Assembly: GCA_049609065.1 (NCBI GenBank) | Contig: JBMYYE010000027.1 | Coordinates: 1-23,193 of the forward strand | DNA length: 23,193 nt | Reading direction: 5' to 3' | Source: JBMYYE01 sp049609065 | Lineage (GTDB): Bacteria; Pseudomonadota; Alphaproteobacteria; Rhodobacterales; Rhodobacteraceae | In this document: positions 13,720 through 22,195 of the stretch, piece by piece | Layout of the letters: each line of letters begins with the position of its first letter | Position numbering within the stretch: the first letter of the stretch is position 1 | Program-made: the position numbers and the translations under genes | Notes under the pieces: generated by a model | The model's input: only the letters and a program-made list of their open reading frames with translations | Databases searched by the model: none | What the model was told of the DNA's origin: nothing

Positions 13720-15270
13720 TCAAAATAAAACTGATGGCAGCCATGTCGCCAGCGTAGGAAGCATCCAAATCAAGAAAACGCCAAACGCTTGTATGCCGAT
13801 GAACGGCACGACACCTGCATAGATGTGACCTGTTGTTACCTCTTTGGGTGCCGCGCCACGCAGATAGAAAAGCGAAAAGCCAAATGGCGGCGTCAGGAAA
13901 CTTGCTTGTAAATTGATCGCAATCAAAACACCCAACCAAATTGGATCATGCCCCAATAAAATGAGCGTCGGCGTGACCAATGGCAAGACAATGACTGAGA
14001 TTTCCACGAAATCCAGAAAGAACCCCAAAATGAAGATGAATATCATGCAAAAAATAAGCGCCCCCGTGGCCCCGCCCGGCATGGCGCTTAGGATGCCTGC
14101 GACACGCTCTTCCCCACCCAAACCGATGAAGACAAGGCTAAAGATACCCGCAGACAAGATTGTTGCAAAAATCATCGAAGTCATCGTCAGGGTCGAGCTG
14201 ATGGCCTCATGCACAACTTTTTCGTTCATCGCAGCCCGAAGCGCAAGCATGACCGCAACAGCCCCGATCGCTGCGAGCCCCGCGTAAACCACGCCCAGTG
14301 CAAAGGCCCCATGGCTCAGATCATCACGTTGAAAACGCACAGGCACAGCGCCCGCAAGCACGCCCAATACAATGAAAGCACCCGCACCAAGGAGGATCAA
14401 TTTAGGCCTGATCCCCAATTTATATCCCGTCATCAAAAGCGCCCCAACAGCCCCAACAGAAGCCGCTTCAGTTGGGGTAGCAACGCCGCCTAAAATGGCG
14501 CCTAGAACGGCAAAGATCAGCATAATCGGTGGCACGACTGCGCGAATGACTTCGCCGCGATTGGGTTTGGCCAAATCCGCTGCCGCAGGTGGCATATCCT
14601 GTGGACGCATCCAGCCCCGTAAAAGAATATAGATCAGATAGAGGCTCACCAGCAGCAGGCCTGGAAAAACGGCTGCGGCAAAGAACTGACCAACAGACAG
14701 AGCTTCCACCGAAAATTTTCCTTGCTCATACTGGGCCTGTTGGAACGCATTTGACATGACATCCGCCAAAATAATCAGCAAAGTTGACGGCGGAATAATT
14801 TGCCCCAAAGTGCCTGCGGTGCAAACAATCCCCGATGCCACGCGCGGATCATAACCAGAGCGTAACATAGTCGGCAATGCAATCATCCCCATCGCCACAA
14901 CGGTCGCCCCGACAATGCCGGTAGAGGCCGCTAAAAGCGCGCCTACCAACACCACTGAAATGCCCAAACCGCCTCGGAGTTGACCAAAAAGGCGCCCCAT
15001 CGTATCAAGAAGATCTTCCGCAATGCGGCTCTTCTCCAAAATGGCCCCCATGAGGATAAAAAGCGGAATCGCAATCAGCACATTGTTTGACAAAAGGCCA
15101 AAAACACGCTGTCCCATGGCCCCAAGCAAGCTGATATCCATATGGCCTGTATACCAACCGACATAGGCAAAAATCACCGCAACACCAGCGATGGAAAAGG
15201 ACACAGGGAACCCCAAAAGGATAGCCCCCATGAGAGCGGCAAACATCATAAGGTCAAGATATTCCATCAT
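13720..15270 (-). CDS. TRAP transporter large permease (DctM type)
   Basis: The 516-aa hydrophobic protein is the ion-driven channel subunit of a tripartite TRAP transporter in the inner membrane. Family features include ALLGFPVSF-like opening sequence, LIAIPLFILMG, STGIVGATVVAMG, GQIIPPSTLLIILADV and GGVATPTEAASVGAVG. It is longer than typical DctM (about 430). The excess maps to a central insertion near residues 295-360 with two added hydrophobic segments, as seen in some TakM/FcbT-type permeases. The start at 15270 has GAGG upstream and forms ATGA with the end of the small permease gene, so translation is coupled. It is the last gene of the hut-linked operon. It partners with the small permease and the binding protein encoded immediately upstream. 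Confidence 0.93.
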   Translation of the reverse strand: MMEYLDLMMFAALMGAILLGFPVSFSIAGVAVIFAYVGWYTGHMDISLLGAMGQRVFGLLSNNVLIAIPLFILMGAILEKSRIAEDLLDTMGRLFGQLRGGLGISVVLVGALLAASTGIVGATVVAMGMIALPTMLRSGYDPRVASGIVCTAGTLGQIIPPSTLLIILADVMSNAFQQAQYEQGKFSVEALSVGQFFAAAVFPGLLLVSLYLIYILLRGWMRPQDMPPAAADLAKPNRGEVIRAVVPPIMLIFAVLGAILGGVATPTEAASVGAVGALLMTGYKLGIRPKLILLGAGAFIVLGVLAGAVPVRFQRDDLSHGAFALGVVYAGLAAIGAVAVMLALRAAMNEKVVHEAISSTLTMTSMIFATILSAGIFSLVFIGLGGEERVAGILSAMPGGATGALIFCMIFIFILGFFLDFVEISVIVLPLVTPTLILLGHDPIWLGVLIAINLQASFLTPPFGFSLFYLRGAAPKEVTTGHIYAGVVPFIGIQAFGVFLIWMLPTLATWLPSVLF

Positions 15271-15764
15271 GATAGTGGCCTCTTAAGGGTGAGACGGATC
15301 AACGCTGATACGGATTGCAGCATAACGAGAATGCAAAACGCAGGGATCAAAGTTTTCATTAAAAACACGGCTTCGATCCCTCCAACAGAAAGCGCGCCTT
15401 CGAAAATTTTCCATGAATTTCGTACCGATGGCCAAGACCAATACAAAAGCGCGCTCATGGAGGGTAAAAGAAAAAAGAGATGGCCAAAGATATCAATCTG
15501 TCTTTGGCGGTCTGGGCTTACTTTGGCGTAGAACACATCAACGCGGACATGTTTGTCGACCAACAGTGTATATCCCGCCCCCAGCATGAAGAGAGTTGCA
15601 TGCATGTATAGCACACTTTCTTGAGCCGCGATCGAATTCAACCCAAAGGCATAGCGCCCAACAACGATGGTAAATTGAACAATCACCATACACAAAGCGA
15701 GCCATCGGACGAACGTGGCCACGGCAGTGTTCAAGGCATCAATTGCCTGTGCCACTTTTTCCAT
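15267..15764 (-). CDS. TRAP transporter small permease (DctQ type)
   Basis: The 165-aa protein has four predicted membrane segments (about 15-35, 47-70, 90-112 and 130-153), as usual for DctQ subunits, which bridge the binding protein and the large permease. The conserved WxxR-type segment between helices, LVDKHVRVDVFY, is present. The start at 15764 was chosen because GGGAGGGG precedes it; a longer frame reaching 15818 would add residues read from the intercistronic hairpin. It overlaps the large permease start by ATGA. A strong stem-loop separates it from the binding protein gene, which probably lowers permease expression relative to the binding protein. Confidence 0.9.
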   Translation of the reverse strand: MEKVAQAIDALNTAVATFVRWLALCMVIVQFTIVVGRYAFGLNSIAAQESVLYMHATLFMLGAGYTLLVDKHVRVDVFYAKVSPDRQRQIDIFGHLFFLLPSMSALLYWSWPSVRNSWKIFEGALSVGGIEAVFLMKTLIPAFCILVMLQSVSALIRLTLKRPLS

Positions 15765-15786
15765 TGGCCCCTCCCTCGTGCAATGG

Positions 15787-15816
15787 GATGCGCGCGGCGC
15801 TTTATCCGCGCGCATC
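15787..15816 (-). promoter_or_regulatory. Intercistronic stem-loop between TRAP binding protein and permease genes
   Basis: A perfect 11-bp GC-rich inverted repeat (GATGCGCGCGG and CCGCGCGCATC) with an 8-nt loop begins 3 nt after the binding protein stop. There is no T run, so it is not a classic terminator. Such hairpins commonly protect the upstream mRNA and give excess binding protein over membrane subunits. Confidence 0.6.
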
Positions 15817-15819
15817 ATT

Positions 15820-16905
15820 TTAATAGCCCATCACCGCAGCCCGAGCATTCATCTGACCATTATCGGCGTAGACCATGTATCCGCCCACAGAATCGCGGTA
15901 CGCAACGAAGCTTTCGGTGATCCGTTTGACAAGCTCATCATCGTCTTGGCGCAGCTCATCAATCACTTCAGCCGCAGCCTTGCCCATTGCAGTGATCACA
16001 TCTTGAGGGAACATTTTTACCTGCACGCCTTCATCTGCGACCATTTTTTGCAATGCCACCGCATGTTTAGTGGTGTATTCGGTCCAAACGGGATTGTAGA
16101 GGCTTTCACAGGCAAGGCTAACCACCTGTTTTAGATCATCGGGCAACTCTGCATAAGCAGCAGCGTTGATACCGCATTCCTCAGCTGAGGACGGTTCCCC
16201 GACACCAGGCCAATAGTAGTTTTTTGCCACCTGATGATAGCCAAGCGCGCTATCGGTCCAAGGTCCGATAAACTCACCCGCATCTAAGGCCCCTGTTTGC
16301 AGCGCTTGGAACATCGCAGGTCCAGACATGGCCTCGGCCGCCATCCCCAGTTTTGCGGCCATCTCCGAGGCAAGCCCCGTGGTCCGGAATTTCAGCCCCT
16401 TAAGATCCTCTGCGGACTTGATTTCATTGCGAAACCACCCGCCCCATTGAGGGCCCGAGTTGCCACATAAAAATGGCTTAATGCCAAAACGCCCATACAT
16501 TTCATCATAAAGCGCCTGTCCCCCGCCATGATAAAGCCAACCAAACTGTTCATCGGCACGTAAGCCAAAAGGTTGTGATCCAAACAACAAGATGCCTTTA
16601 GATTTAGATCCCCAATAGGCGGGCACCGCATGGTATAGTTCCGCTGTGCCTTCGCTGACGGCGTCAAACACACCACGCCCTGGAACCAATTCACCTGCTG
16701 AGAAAAGTTTTACCTCAATCCGCCCTCCCGACAACGTGGTGATCCGATCCGCCAAGGTTTGCGCGGCAACACCCGGCCCCGGTAGGTTTTTTGGCCACGC
16801 TGTGACCATTTTCCATTGGCGTTTGCCCTCTGCGAGGGCTGGGCTTGCGAGGGCTGCCGCCGCGGTCCCAACACCTGCTGCTGTCAAAAAATTGCGTCTA
16901 TCCAT
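15820..16905 (-). CDS. TRAP transporter substrate-binding protein (DctP, TakP-like)
   Basis: The 361-aa protein begins MDRRNFLTAAG, a Tat-like twin-Arg leader, with likely cleavage after Ala-Leu-Ala at 23-25; it acts in the periplasm. The body resembles TakP of Rhodobacter sphaeroides, which binds 2-oxoacids with sodium: FSAGELVPG (68-76), YHGGG (125-129), GPQWGGWFR (151-159), KFRTTG (172-177) with the carboxylate-binding Arg174, and AGEFIGPW. By eye, the TakP Gln and Glu are retained, but its adjacent Trp appears as Phe, which hints at a different ligand. The start at 16905 places GGAG 7 nt upstream; the ATG at 16911 is too close to it. It follows hutU by 23 bp on the same strand, so histidine, urocanate or a related imidazole acid is a likely ligand. 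Confidence 0.9.
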   Translation of the reverse strand: MDRRNFLTAAGVGTAAAALASPALAEGKRQWKMVTAWPKNLPGPGVAAQTLADRITTLSGGRIEVKLFSAGELVPGRGVFDAVSEGTAELYHAVPAYWGSKSKGILLFGSQPFGLRADEQFGWLYHGGGQALYDEMYGRFGIKPFLCGNSGPQWGGWFRNEIKSAEDLKGLKFRTTGLASEMAAKLGMAAEAMSGPAMFQALQTGALDAGEFIGPWTDSALGYHQVAKNYYWPGVGEPSSAEECGINAAAYAELPDDLKQVVSLACESLYNPVWTEYTTKHAVALQKMVADEGVQVKMFPQDVITAMGKAAAEVIDELRQDDDELVKRITESFVAYRDSVGGYMVYADNGQMNARAAVMGY

Positions 16906-16928
16906 GTTCATTCTCCCTTTGGTTGGTT

Positions 16929-18617
16929 TTAATCTTTAGGTCGTCTGTCTCCTAAAATGCGTGGTAGTCTCAGCCCATTTTCACGGGCACATTCCAATGC
17001 GTCTTCATATCCTGCATCCGCATGGCGCCAAACGCCTGATGCGGGATCATTCCAGAGCACGCGCTCAATTCGCTTGGCGGCTTCTGGCGTGCCATCGGCG
17101 CAAATCACCACCCCAGAATGCTGGGAAAAGCCCATGCCAACACCCCCACCGTGGTGCAAGCTAACCCATGTGGCGCCAGAGGCCGTGTTCACCAGCGCAT
17201 TCAAAAGCGGCCAATCAGACACCGCATCAGAGCCGTCTTTCATGGCTTCTGTTTCACGGTTGGGCGACGCCACAGAGCCACTATCAAGGTGATCGCGACC
17301 GATCACGACAGGGGCTTTCAATTCGCCATTTGCAACCATTTCATTAAACGCAAGGCCCGCACGGTGGCGATCCCCAAGGCCAATCCAACAAATGCGCGCT
17401 GGCAGCCCCTGAAACGCGATGCGGTCGCGCGCCATATCAAGCCAGTTGTGCAAATGCGTATTCTCTGGGAACAGCTCTTTCATCTTCTGGTCGGTTTTAT
17501 AGATATCCTCGGGATCCCCCGACAGCGCCGCCCACCGAAACGGGCCAACGCCCCGGCAAAATAGCGGACGAATATATGCCGGCACAAATCCAGGAAAGGC
17601 AAAAGCATTATCCAAGCCCTCTTCGAGCGCCATTTGACGGATATTGTTGCCATAATCCACCGTCGGCACCCCCGCCAAATGGAAATCCACCATGGCTGCG
17701 ACTTGCACTTTCATACTGGCACGCGCGGCTTTTTCGACCTCTTTGGGGGCGCTTTCACGTTTCTCTTTCCATTGGGCCATGGTCCAGCCCTGTGGCAAAT
17801 ATCCATTTATGGGATCATGGGCCGATGTCTGATCGGTGACAATGTCGGGCCGTATGCCACGTTTATAAAGCGCGGGAAAAACATCCGCCGCATTGCCCAA
17901 AAGAGCCACGGATTTGGCTTCGCCTGCAGCAGTCCATTTCTCAATCAAAGCCAACGCTTCATCGAGGCTCTCGGTTTTTTCATCCACATAGCGCGTGCGC
18001 AAGCGAAAATCGATGCTATCGAGGTTACATTCAACGGCCAAACAACAGGCCCCAGCCATCACCGCTGCGAGAGGCTGCGCACCGCCCATGCCGCCCAATC
18101 CACCTGTCAGGACCCATTTTCCTGTCAGATCTCCATCGTAATGCTGCCGACCTGCTTCGGCAAATGTTTCATATGTGCCCTGCACGATGCCCTGAGACCC
18201 AATATAAATCCAAGATCCCGCTGTCATCTGGCCATACATCGCAAGCCCTTTTTTATCGAGCTCATTAAAATGATCCCACGTCGCCCAATGCGGCACGAGG
18301 TTTGAGTTGGCAATCAACACACGCGGCGCATCGCGGTGGGTGTTCACAATGGCAATGGGCTTGCCTGATTGCACAACCAGTGTCTCATCCTCTTCGAGGG
18401 TCTTAAGGCTTTCGACCAAACAGTCAAAATCTTGCCATGTGCGGGCCGCACGCCCAATGCCGCCATAGACAACCAATTCATGCGGGTTTTCAGCCACATC
18501 AGGGTGCAGATTGTTCATCAGCATCCGCAAGGGGGCCTCGGTCATCCAACTTTTTGCGGTGAGCTCGGGCCCTGTAGGGGGATAAATATCACGGGTGTTT
18601 TTGCGCGGGTCGCTCAT
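16929..18617 (-). CDS. hutU: Urocanate hydratase (urocanase)
   Basis: HutU converts urocanate to imidazolonepropionate using a tightly bound NAD+ as electrophile, the second step of histidine breakdown in the cytoplasm. The 562-aa protein has the NAD-binding GGLGGMGGAQ (172-181), the catalytic cysteine Cys410 in ARICWIGLG at the same number as in the Pseudomonas enzyme, and the conserved GRDHLDSGSVASPNRETEAM and SLHHGGGVGMGFSQHSG regions. The ATG at 18617 was chosen because GGAGG lies 6 nt upstream and it forms ATGA with the hutG stop; a start four codons earlier is less likely. It is the fourth gene of the hut operon, and the TRAP binding protein gene follows. Confidence 0.97.
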   Translation of the reverse strand: MSDPRKNTRDIYPPTGPELTAKSWMTEAPLRMLMNNLHPDVAENPHELVVYGGIGRAARTWQDFDCLVESLKTLEEDETLVVQSGKPIAIVNTHRDAPRVLIANSNLVPHWATWDHFNELDKKGLAMYGQMTAGSWIYIGSQGIVQGTYETFAEAGRQHYDGDLTGKWVLTGGLGGMGGAQPLAAVMAGACCLAVECNLDSIDFRLRTRYVDEKTESLDEALALIEKWTAAGEAKSVALLGNAADVFPALYKRGIRPDIVTDQTSAHDPINGYLPQGWTMAQWKEKRESAPKEVEKAARASMKVQVAAMVDFHLAGVPTVDYGNNIRQMALEEGLDNAFAFPGFVPAYIRPLFCRGVGPFRWAALSGDPEDIYKTDQKMKELFPENTHLHNWLDMARDRIAFQGLPARICWIGLGDRHRAGLAFNEMVANGELKAPVVIGRDHLDSGSVASPNRETEAMKDGSDAVSDWPLLNALVNTASGATWVSLHHGGGVGMGFSQHSGVVICADGTPEAAKRIERVLWNDPASGVWRHADAGYEDALECARENGLRLPRILGDRRPKD

Positions 18618-19402
18618 TGTGGCCTCCATGCGGCAAGGGTGTCTAAGATAGATTTAAGATGGGAACGCAACAAATAGGCACGGTCATCCTCATAGGTCCA
18701 AGGGGCCTGTTCTTGCATGTAGGTGGATTGAGCCAACTCCATCTGGATGGCATGATACCCGTCCAAGGGGCGCCCATAATGCCGTGTGGTCCAGCCGCCT
18801 TTAAAGCGACCGTTTTGCACAGACGTATAGCCCTTGGCCTCCGCACAAATCGCAACAACAGACGCTTCGATATCTGTCGCACAGGTCGTTCCAAGATTGG
18901 TTCCAATATTAAAATCAGGCAGCACATCATCAAAGAGAAACGGGATTTTGGATCGAATAGAATGGCAATCGTAAAGAATGGCAAAGCCGTGAATGGCCTT
19001 CACACGTTCCAGTTCTGTATTTATGGCCTCATGATACGGCGCATGATACGCAAGACGGCGACGTTCGATTTCCACCGCATCTGGCGCATGTCCATCACGG
19101 TAAATGTCGTGTCCATCAAAATCCGTGAGCGGGCACAAACCCGTCGTATTTTGGCCTGGGTAGAGGCTCGCACCACTTGGATCACGGTTAACATCAATCA
19201 CATAGCGATGAATGGGGGTTCGCACCGTTGTAACGCCATCCAGCAATCCCTCATAAAGGGTGTGAATGTGCCAATCCGTATCCGCCATGGCCCGCCCCAC
19301 ATCATTCAAGCGATCCAGACACTCATCAGGGATCTCAGTCCCCGTATGAGGCAGCCCCAACACAAGAGGGCTATGGCCTTGGCTGATTTCAGGCTTAATC
19401 AT
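18614..19402 (-). CDS. hutG: N-formylglutamate deformylase
   Basis: HutG hydrolyses N-formylglutamate to glutamate and formate, the last step of the five-step histidine pathway used when HutF is present. The 262-aa protein shows the family segments LGLPHTGTEIP (15-25), DTDWHIHTLY (41-50), VIDVNRDPSGASLYPGQNTT (68-87) and DCHSIRS near 144-150, which supply metal-binding and catalytic side chains. It overlaps both neighbours by ATGA (hutH upstream, hutU downstream). The ribosome site before the start is weak, so translation probably depends on coupling to hutH. Presence of this N-formylglutamate amidohydrolase rather than a HutG of the arginase type agrees with the hutF gene nearby. Confidence 0.95.
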   Translation of the reverse strand: MIKPEISQGHSPLVLGLPHTGTEIPDECLDRLNDVGRAMADTDWHIHTLYEGLLDGVTTVRTPIHRYVIDVNRDPSGASLYPGQNTTGLCPLTDFDGHDIYRDGHAPDAVEIERRRLAYHAPYHEAINTELERVKAIHGFAILYDCHSIRSKIPFLFDDVLPDFNIGTNLGTTCATDIEASVVAICAEAKGYTSVQNGRFKGGWTTRHYGRPLDGYHAIQMELAQSTYMQEQAPWTYEDDRAYLLRSHLKSILDTLAAWRPQ

Positions 19403-20925
19403 AGCAACAACATCACCCCACTCGCGGTGGCGAGCGCGCCAGACGCAATCAAGCGCGTCGCAGCATTGATGTCATCTGCCATATAGCGATCCTCCTCAAG
19501 TCGGTCGACCTCAGCACGAAAACACCCCGACGCCTTACGCAACGCATCCGACGTTAAAAGAGGTGCACGTTCCTCAACACCTTGAACAGCACACATGGCT
19601 TCAACGCCCAAAATTACAGCAAGGTTTTCATTCATCCGCTTCAACCGGCGGGCCCCATGCGCGGCCATGCTGACATGGTCCTCTTGATTGGCTGAGGTCG
19701 GCGTAGAATCAATGCTGCAAGGATGTGCCAAATGTTTATTCTCAGACATGAGCGCCGCCGTCGTGACCTCTGCAATCATAAGGCCAGAGTTAATCCCAGG
19801 CTTGGGCGACAGGAATGCGGGCAAATCACAAGACAAGGTTGGATCCACCAACAACGCGACCCGCCGCTGTGCGATCGCGCCAATTTCTGAAATGGCGATG
19901 GCAATCTGATCCGCGGCAAAGGCGACGGGCTCCGCGTGGAAATTTCCCCCAGATACGATATCCCCTGTCGCAGTTAAAACAAGCGGATTGTCCGTCACTG
20001 CGTTTGCCTCAATCTCCAATGTGCGGGCCGCAAAACGAATGAGATCCACGGCCGCGCCTGTCACTTGGGGCTGGCAGCGAATGCAATATGGGTCCTGAAC
20101 GCGCGTGTCGCCTTCGCGGTGGCTTTCGCGAATGGCACTGCCATCCAAAAGCGTGGACATCGCCGCAGCGACATCGATTTGCCCTTGATGGCCGCGCAAC
20201 GCATGGATTTCCTCACGCAACGGGGCCGTGGACCCCATAATGGCATCCGTCGACAAAGCCGCTGTCACGAGGCACGCCTCAGCCAGACGCCAGCTTTCAA
20301 ACAGCCCCGCAAGCGCGCAAGCCGTCGAAAATTGGGTCCCATTCAAAAGCGCCAAACCTTCTTTGGCTTGAAGCTCAATCGGATGAAGTCCCGCTTTTGC
20401 AAGCGCATCCGCACTCGCCATGACTTCGCCGTCGAATTTTGCGGTGCCCGCACCCATCATAGTTGCCGCCATATGGGCCAATGGTGCCAAATCGCCTGAG
20501 GCCCCGACCGAGCCTTGAACAGGAATGGATGGCATCACATTTTTTGCAATCATCCCCTCAAGCAATGTACAGACCTCAAGCCGCACACCAGACGCCCCAC
20601 GCCCAAGCGAGAGCAATTTCAACACCATCATCAGCCGTGTGGTGGCCGCGTCCAATGGGTCACCCACACCACAGCAATGGGACAACACCAAATTGCGCTG
20701 TAGCTGCGCCGTCTCGCTAGGTGGAATTTTCACCGAGGCGAGCTTTCCAAACCCCGTATTAATACCATAAACAGCAACATCACCTTGCGCGGCCTTCGTC
20801 ACGGTTTTCGCTGAAGCTTCAATCCCAGAATGCGCTTTTAAGGTAAGAGCCACAGGCTCCACACCACGCCAGATACGTGCAAGCAAATTGATATCCGTTG
20901 ATCCCGGACTAAGTGTGATGGTCAT
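19399..20925 (-). CDS. hutH: Histidine ammonia-lyase (histidase)
   Basis: HutH removes ammonia from L-histidine to give urocanate, the first committed step. The 508-aa protein contains the Ala142-Ser143-Gly144 triad in GSVGASGDLAPLAH that cyclises to the MIO electrophile, the catalytic Tyr53 in YGINTGFG, and the conserved NGTQ and QDPYCIRCQPQ regions. Residue numbers fit the Pseudomonas enzyme closely. GGAGGGG lies 5 nt before the ATG. The gene overlaps hutI and hutG by ATGA at its two ends, showing tight operon packing. Length is normal and no key residue is missing. Confidence 0.98.
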   Translation of the reverse strand: MTITLSPGSTDINLLARIWRGVEPVALTLKAHSGIEASAKTVTKAAQGDVAVYGINTGFGKLASVKIPPSETAQLQRNLVLSHCCGVGDPLDAATTRLMMVLKLLSLGRGASGVRLEVCTLLEGMIAKNVMPSIPVQGSVGASGDLAPLAHMAATMMGAGTAKFDGEVMASADALAKAGLHPIELQAKEGLALLNGTQFSTACALAGLFESWRLAEACLVTAALSTDAIMGSTAPLREEIHALRGHQGQIDVAAAMSTLLDGSAIRESHREGDTRVQDPYCIRCQPQVTGAAVDLIRFAARTLEIEANAVTDNPLVLTATGDIVSGGNFHAEPVAFAADQIAIAISEIGAIAQRRVALLVDPTLSCDLPAFLSPKPGINSGLMIAEVTTAALMSENKHLAHPCSIDSTPTSANQEDHVSMAAHGARRLKRMNENLAVILGVEAMCAVQGVEERAPLLTSDALRKASGCFRAEVDRLEEDRYMADDINAATRLIASGALATASGVMLLL

Positions 20926-22124
20926 ACGACCCCTCCAAATATACGTTTATTTAATGGGTTAACACCGATGCCATAAGACAGCTCAGCCGGGGTTTTCACA
21001 TCCCAAATTGCCAAATCGGCTTTCTGCCCAGCCTCAAGCACACCCCGGTCCGAAAACCCAAGGGCCCGTGCTGCATGGCGGGTTGTGCCTGCCAAAGCTT
21101 CGGCAGGGGTCAGGCGAAATAAAGTGCATGCCATATTCATTGCCAATAAAATTGAACCAAGCGGCGATGAGCCTGGGTTCCAGTCCGTTGCAACCGCCAT
21201 TGGAACACCACATTTTCGAAAGGCATCAATGGGCGGCGCGCGTTCTTCGCGAATGGCATAAAACGCGCCAGGAAGGATCACGGCAACACTGCCCGAGCGG
21301 GCCAAAGCCTGCGCGTCTTCTTTCGTGGCGTATTCCACGTGGTCCGCAGATAACGCCTCAAATTCCGCGGCTAACGCCGTGCCCCCAATATGGCTTAGCT
21401 GTTCGGCATGCAGCTTCACAGGCAGCTTAAGCGCCCGAGCCTCTTCAAACACACGGCGCATTTGAGCCGCATTAAATGCGATCCCTTCACAAAATCCATC
21501 AACCGCATCTACCAAGCCTTCCGCCTGCGCCGCGCGCAAAGCCGGAATACAAACCTCATCAATATATACATCCGCATCCGCGCCCTTTGGCACCGCATGA
21601 GCCCCTAGAAAACTGGTGGCCACATGAAGGGGGCGGGCCCGAGAAACCGCACGCGCCACGCGCAGCATTTTCAACTCTGTGTCGTGATCAAGCCCGTATC
21701 CAGACTTAATTTCAACCGTGGCAACACCTTCTGAAATTAGCGCATCTGCCCGCTGCAAAGCCGCCACCAGAAGCTCATCTTCGCTGGCATCGCGCGTAGC
21801 GGTTACAGTGGACACAATGCCACCCCCCGCCCGCGCGATCTCTTCATAACTTGCCCCTTCAAGGCGCATTTCAAATTCCGCGGCGCGGTTGCCCCCGTGC
21901 ACAATATGGGTATGGCAATCAATCAAAGCCGGTGTCACCAACCGCCCGCCACAGTCATAGGTTGGCAATTCACGAAGATCAGCTGGGCAATCGCACAAAC
22001 GTCCGACCCAAGAAATTTGACCATTGGCCATGGCAATGCCCGCATCTTCGATGATCCCATAGCCAGCCGCGTCACCCGCCATCGTCGCCGCCGTTAAATG
22101 TGTCAGTAGAATTGGATCGCCCAT
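20922..22124 (-). CDS. hutI: Imidazolonepropionase
   Basis: HutI opens the imidazolone ring of imidazolonepropionate by hydrolysis to give N-formimino-L-glutamate, the third step. The 400-aa protein is an amidohydrolase-fold metalloenzyme with metal ligands His71 and His73 (DCHTHIVHGG), His239 (KLHAEQLSH) and Asp314 (ATDWNPGS), plus the substrate-contact region SGYGLD. AAGG lies 7 nt before the ATG. It is the first gene of the minus-strand hut operon; its promoter lies in the 71-bp gap shared with hutF, where a palindrome occupies the -35/-10 spacer. It overlaps hutH by ATGA. Confidence 0.97.
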   Translation of the reverse strand: MGDPILLTHLTAATMAGDAAGYGIIEDAGIAMANGQISWVGRLCDCPADLRELPTYDCGGRLVTPALIDCHTHIVHGGNRAAEFEMRLEGASYEEIARAGGGIVSTVTATRDASEDELLVAALQRADALISEGVATVEIKSGYGLDHDTELKMLRVARAVSRARPLHVATSFLGAHAVPKGADADVYIDEVCIPALRAAQAEGLVDAVDGFCEGIAFNAAQMRRVFEEARALKLPVKLHAEQLSHIGGTALAAEFEALSADHVEYATKEDAQALARSGSVAVILPGAFYAIREERAPPIDAFRKCGVPMAVATDWNPGSSPLGSILLAMNMACTLFRLTPAEALAGTTRHAARALGFSDRGVLEAGQKADLAIWDVKTPAELSYGIGVNPLNKRIFGGVV

Positions 22125-22133
22125 GAAGGAACC

Positions 22134-22183
22134 TTGATTAAGTGCACTCTTTATATTAATATGTAGCTACATAATTTAGTCAA
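22134..22183. promoter_or_regulatory. Divergent hutI/hutF promoters with a HutC-type operator
   Basis: A 14-bp perfect palindrome TATGTAGCTACATA (22160-22173) contains TGTA-GC-TACA, the TGTA-N2-TACA core known for HutC in Pseudomonas. Toward hutI, TTGACT (22178-22183) and ATTAAT (22155-22160) stand 17 bp apart with the palindrome in the spacer. Toward hutF, TTGATT (22134-22139) and TAATAT (22157-22162) are 17 bp apart, and the palindrome overlaps the latter. One bound dimer could thus block both promoters. No hutC gene lies in the window. Confidence 0.65.
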
Positions 22184-22195
22184 GGAATTCTTCCC

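Noticed and set aside
18659..19486. 275-aa open frame on the plus strand
   Set aside because: Antisense to hutG and the end of hutH; no supporting start signal or motif.
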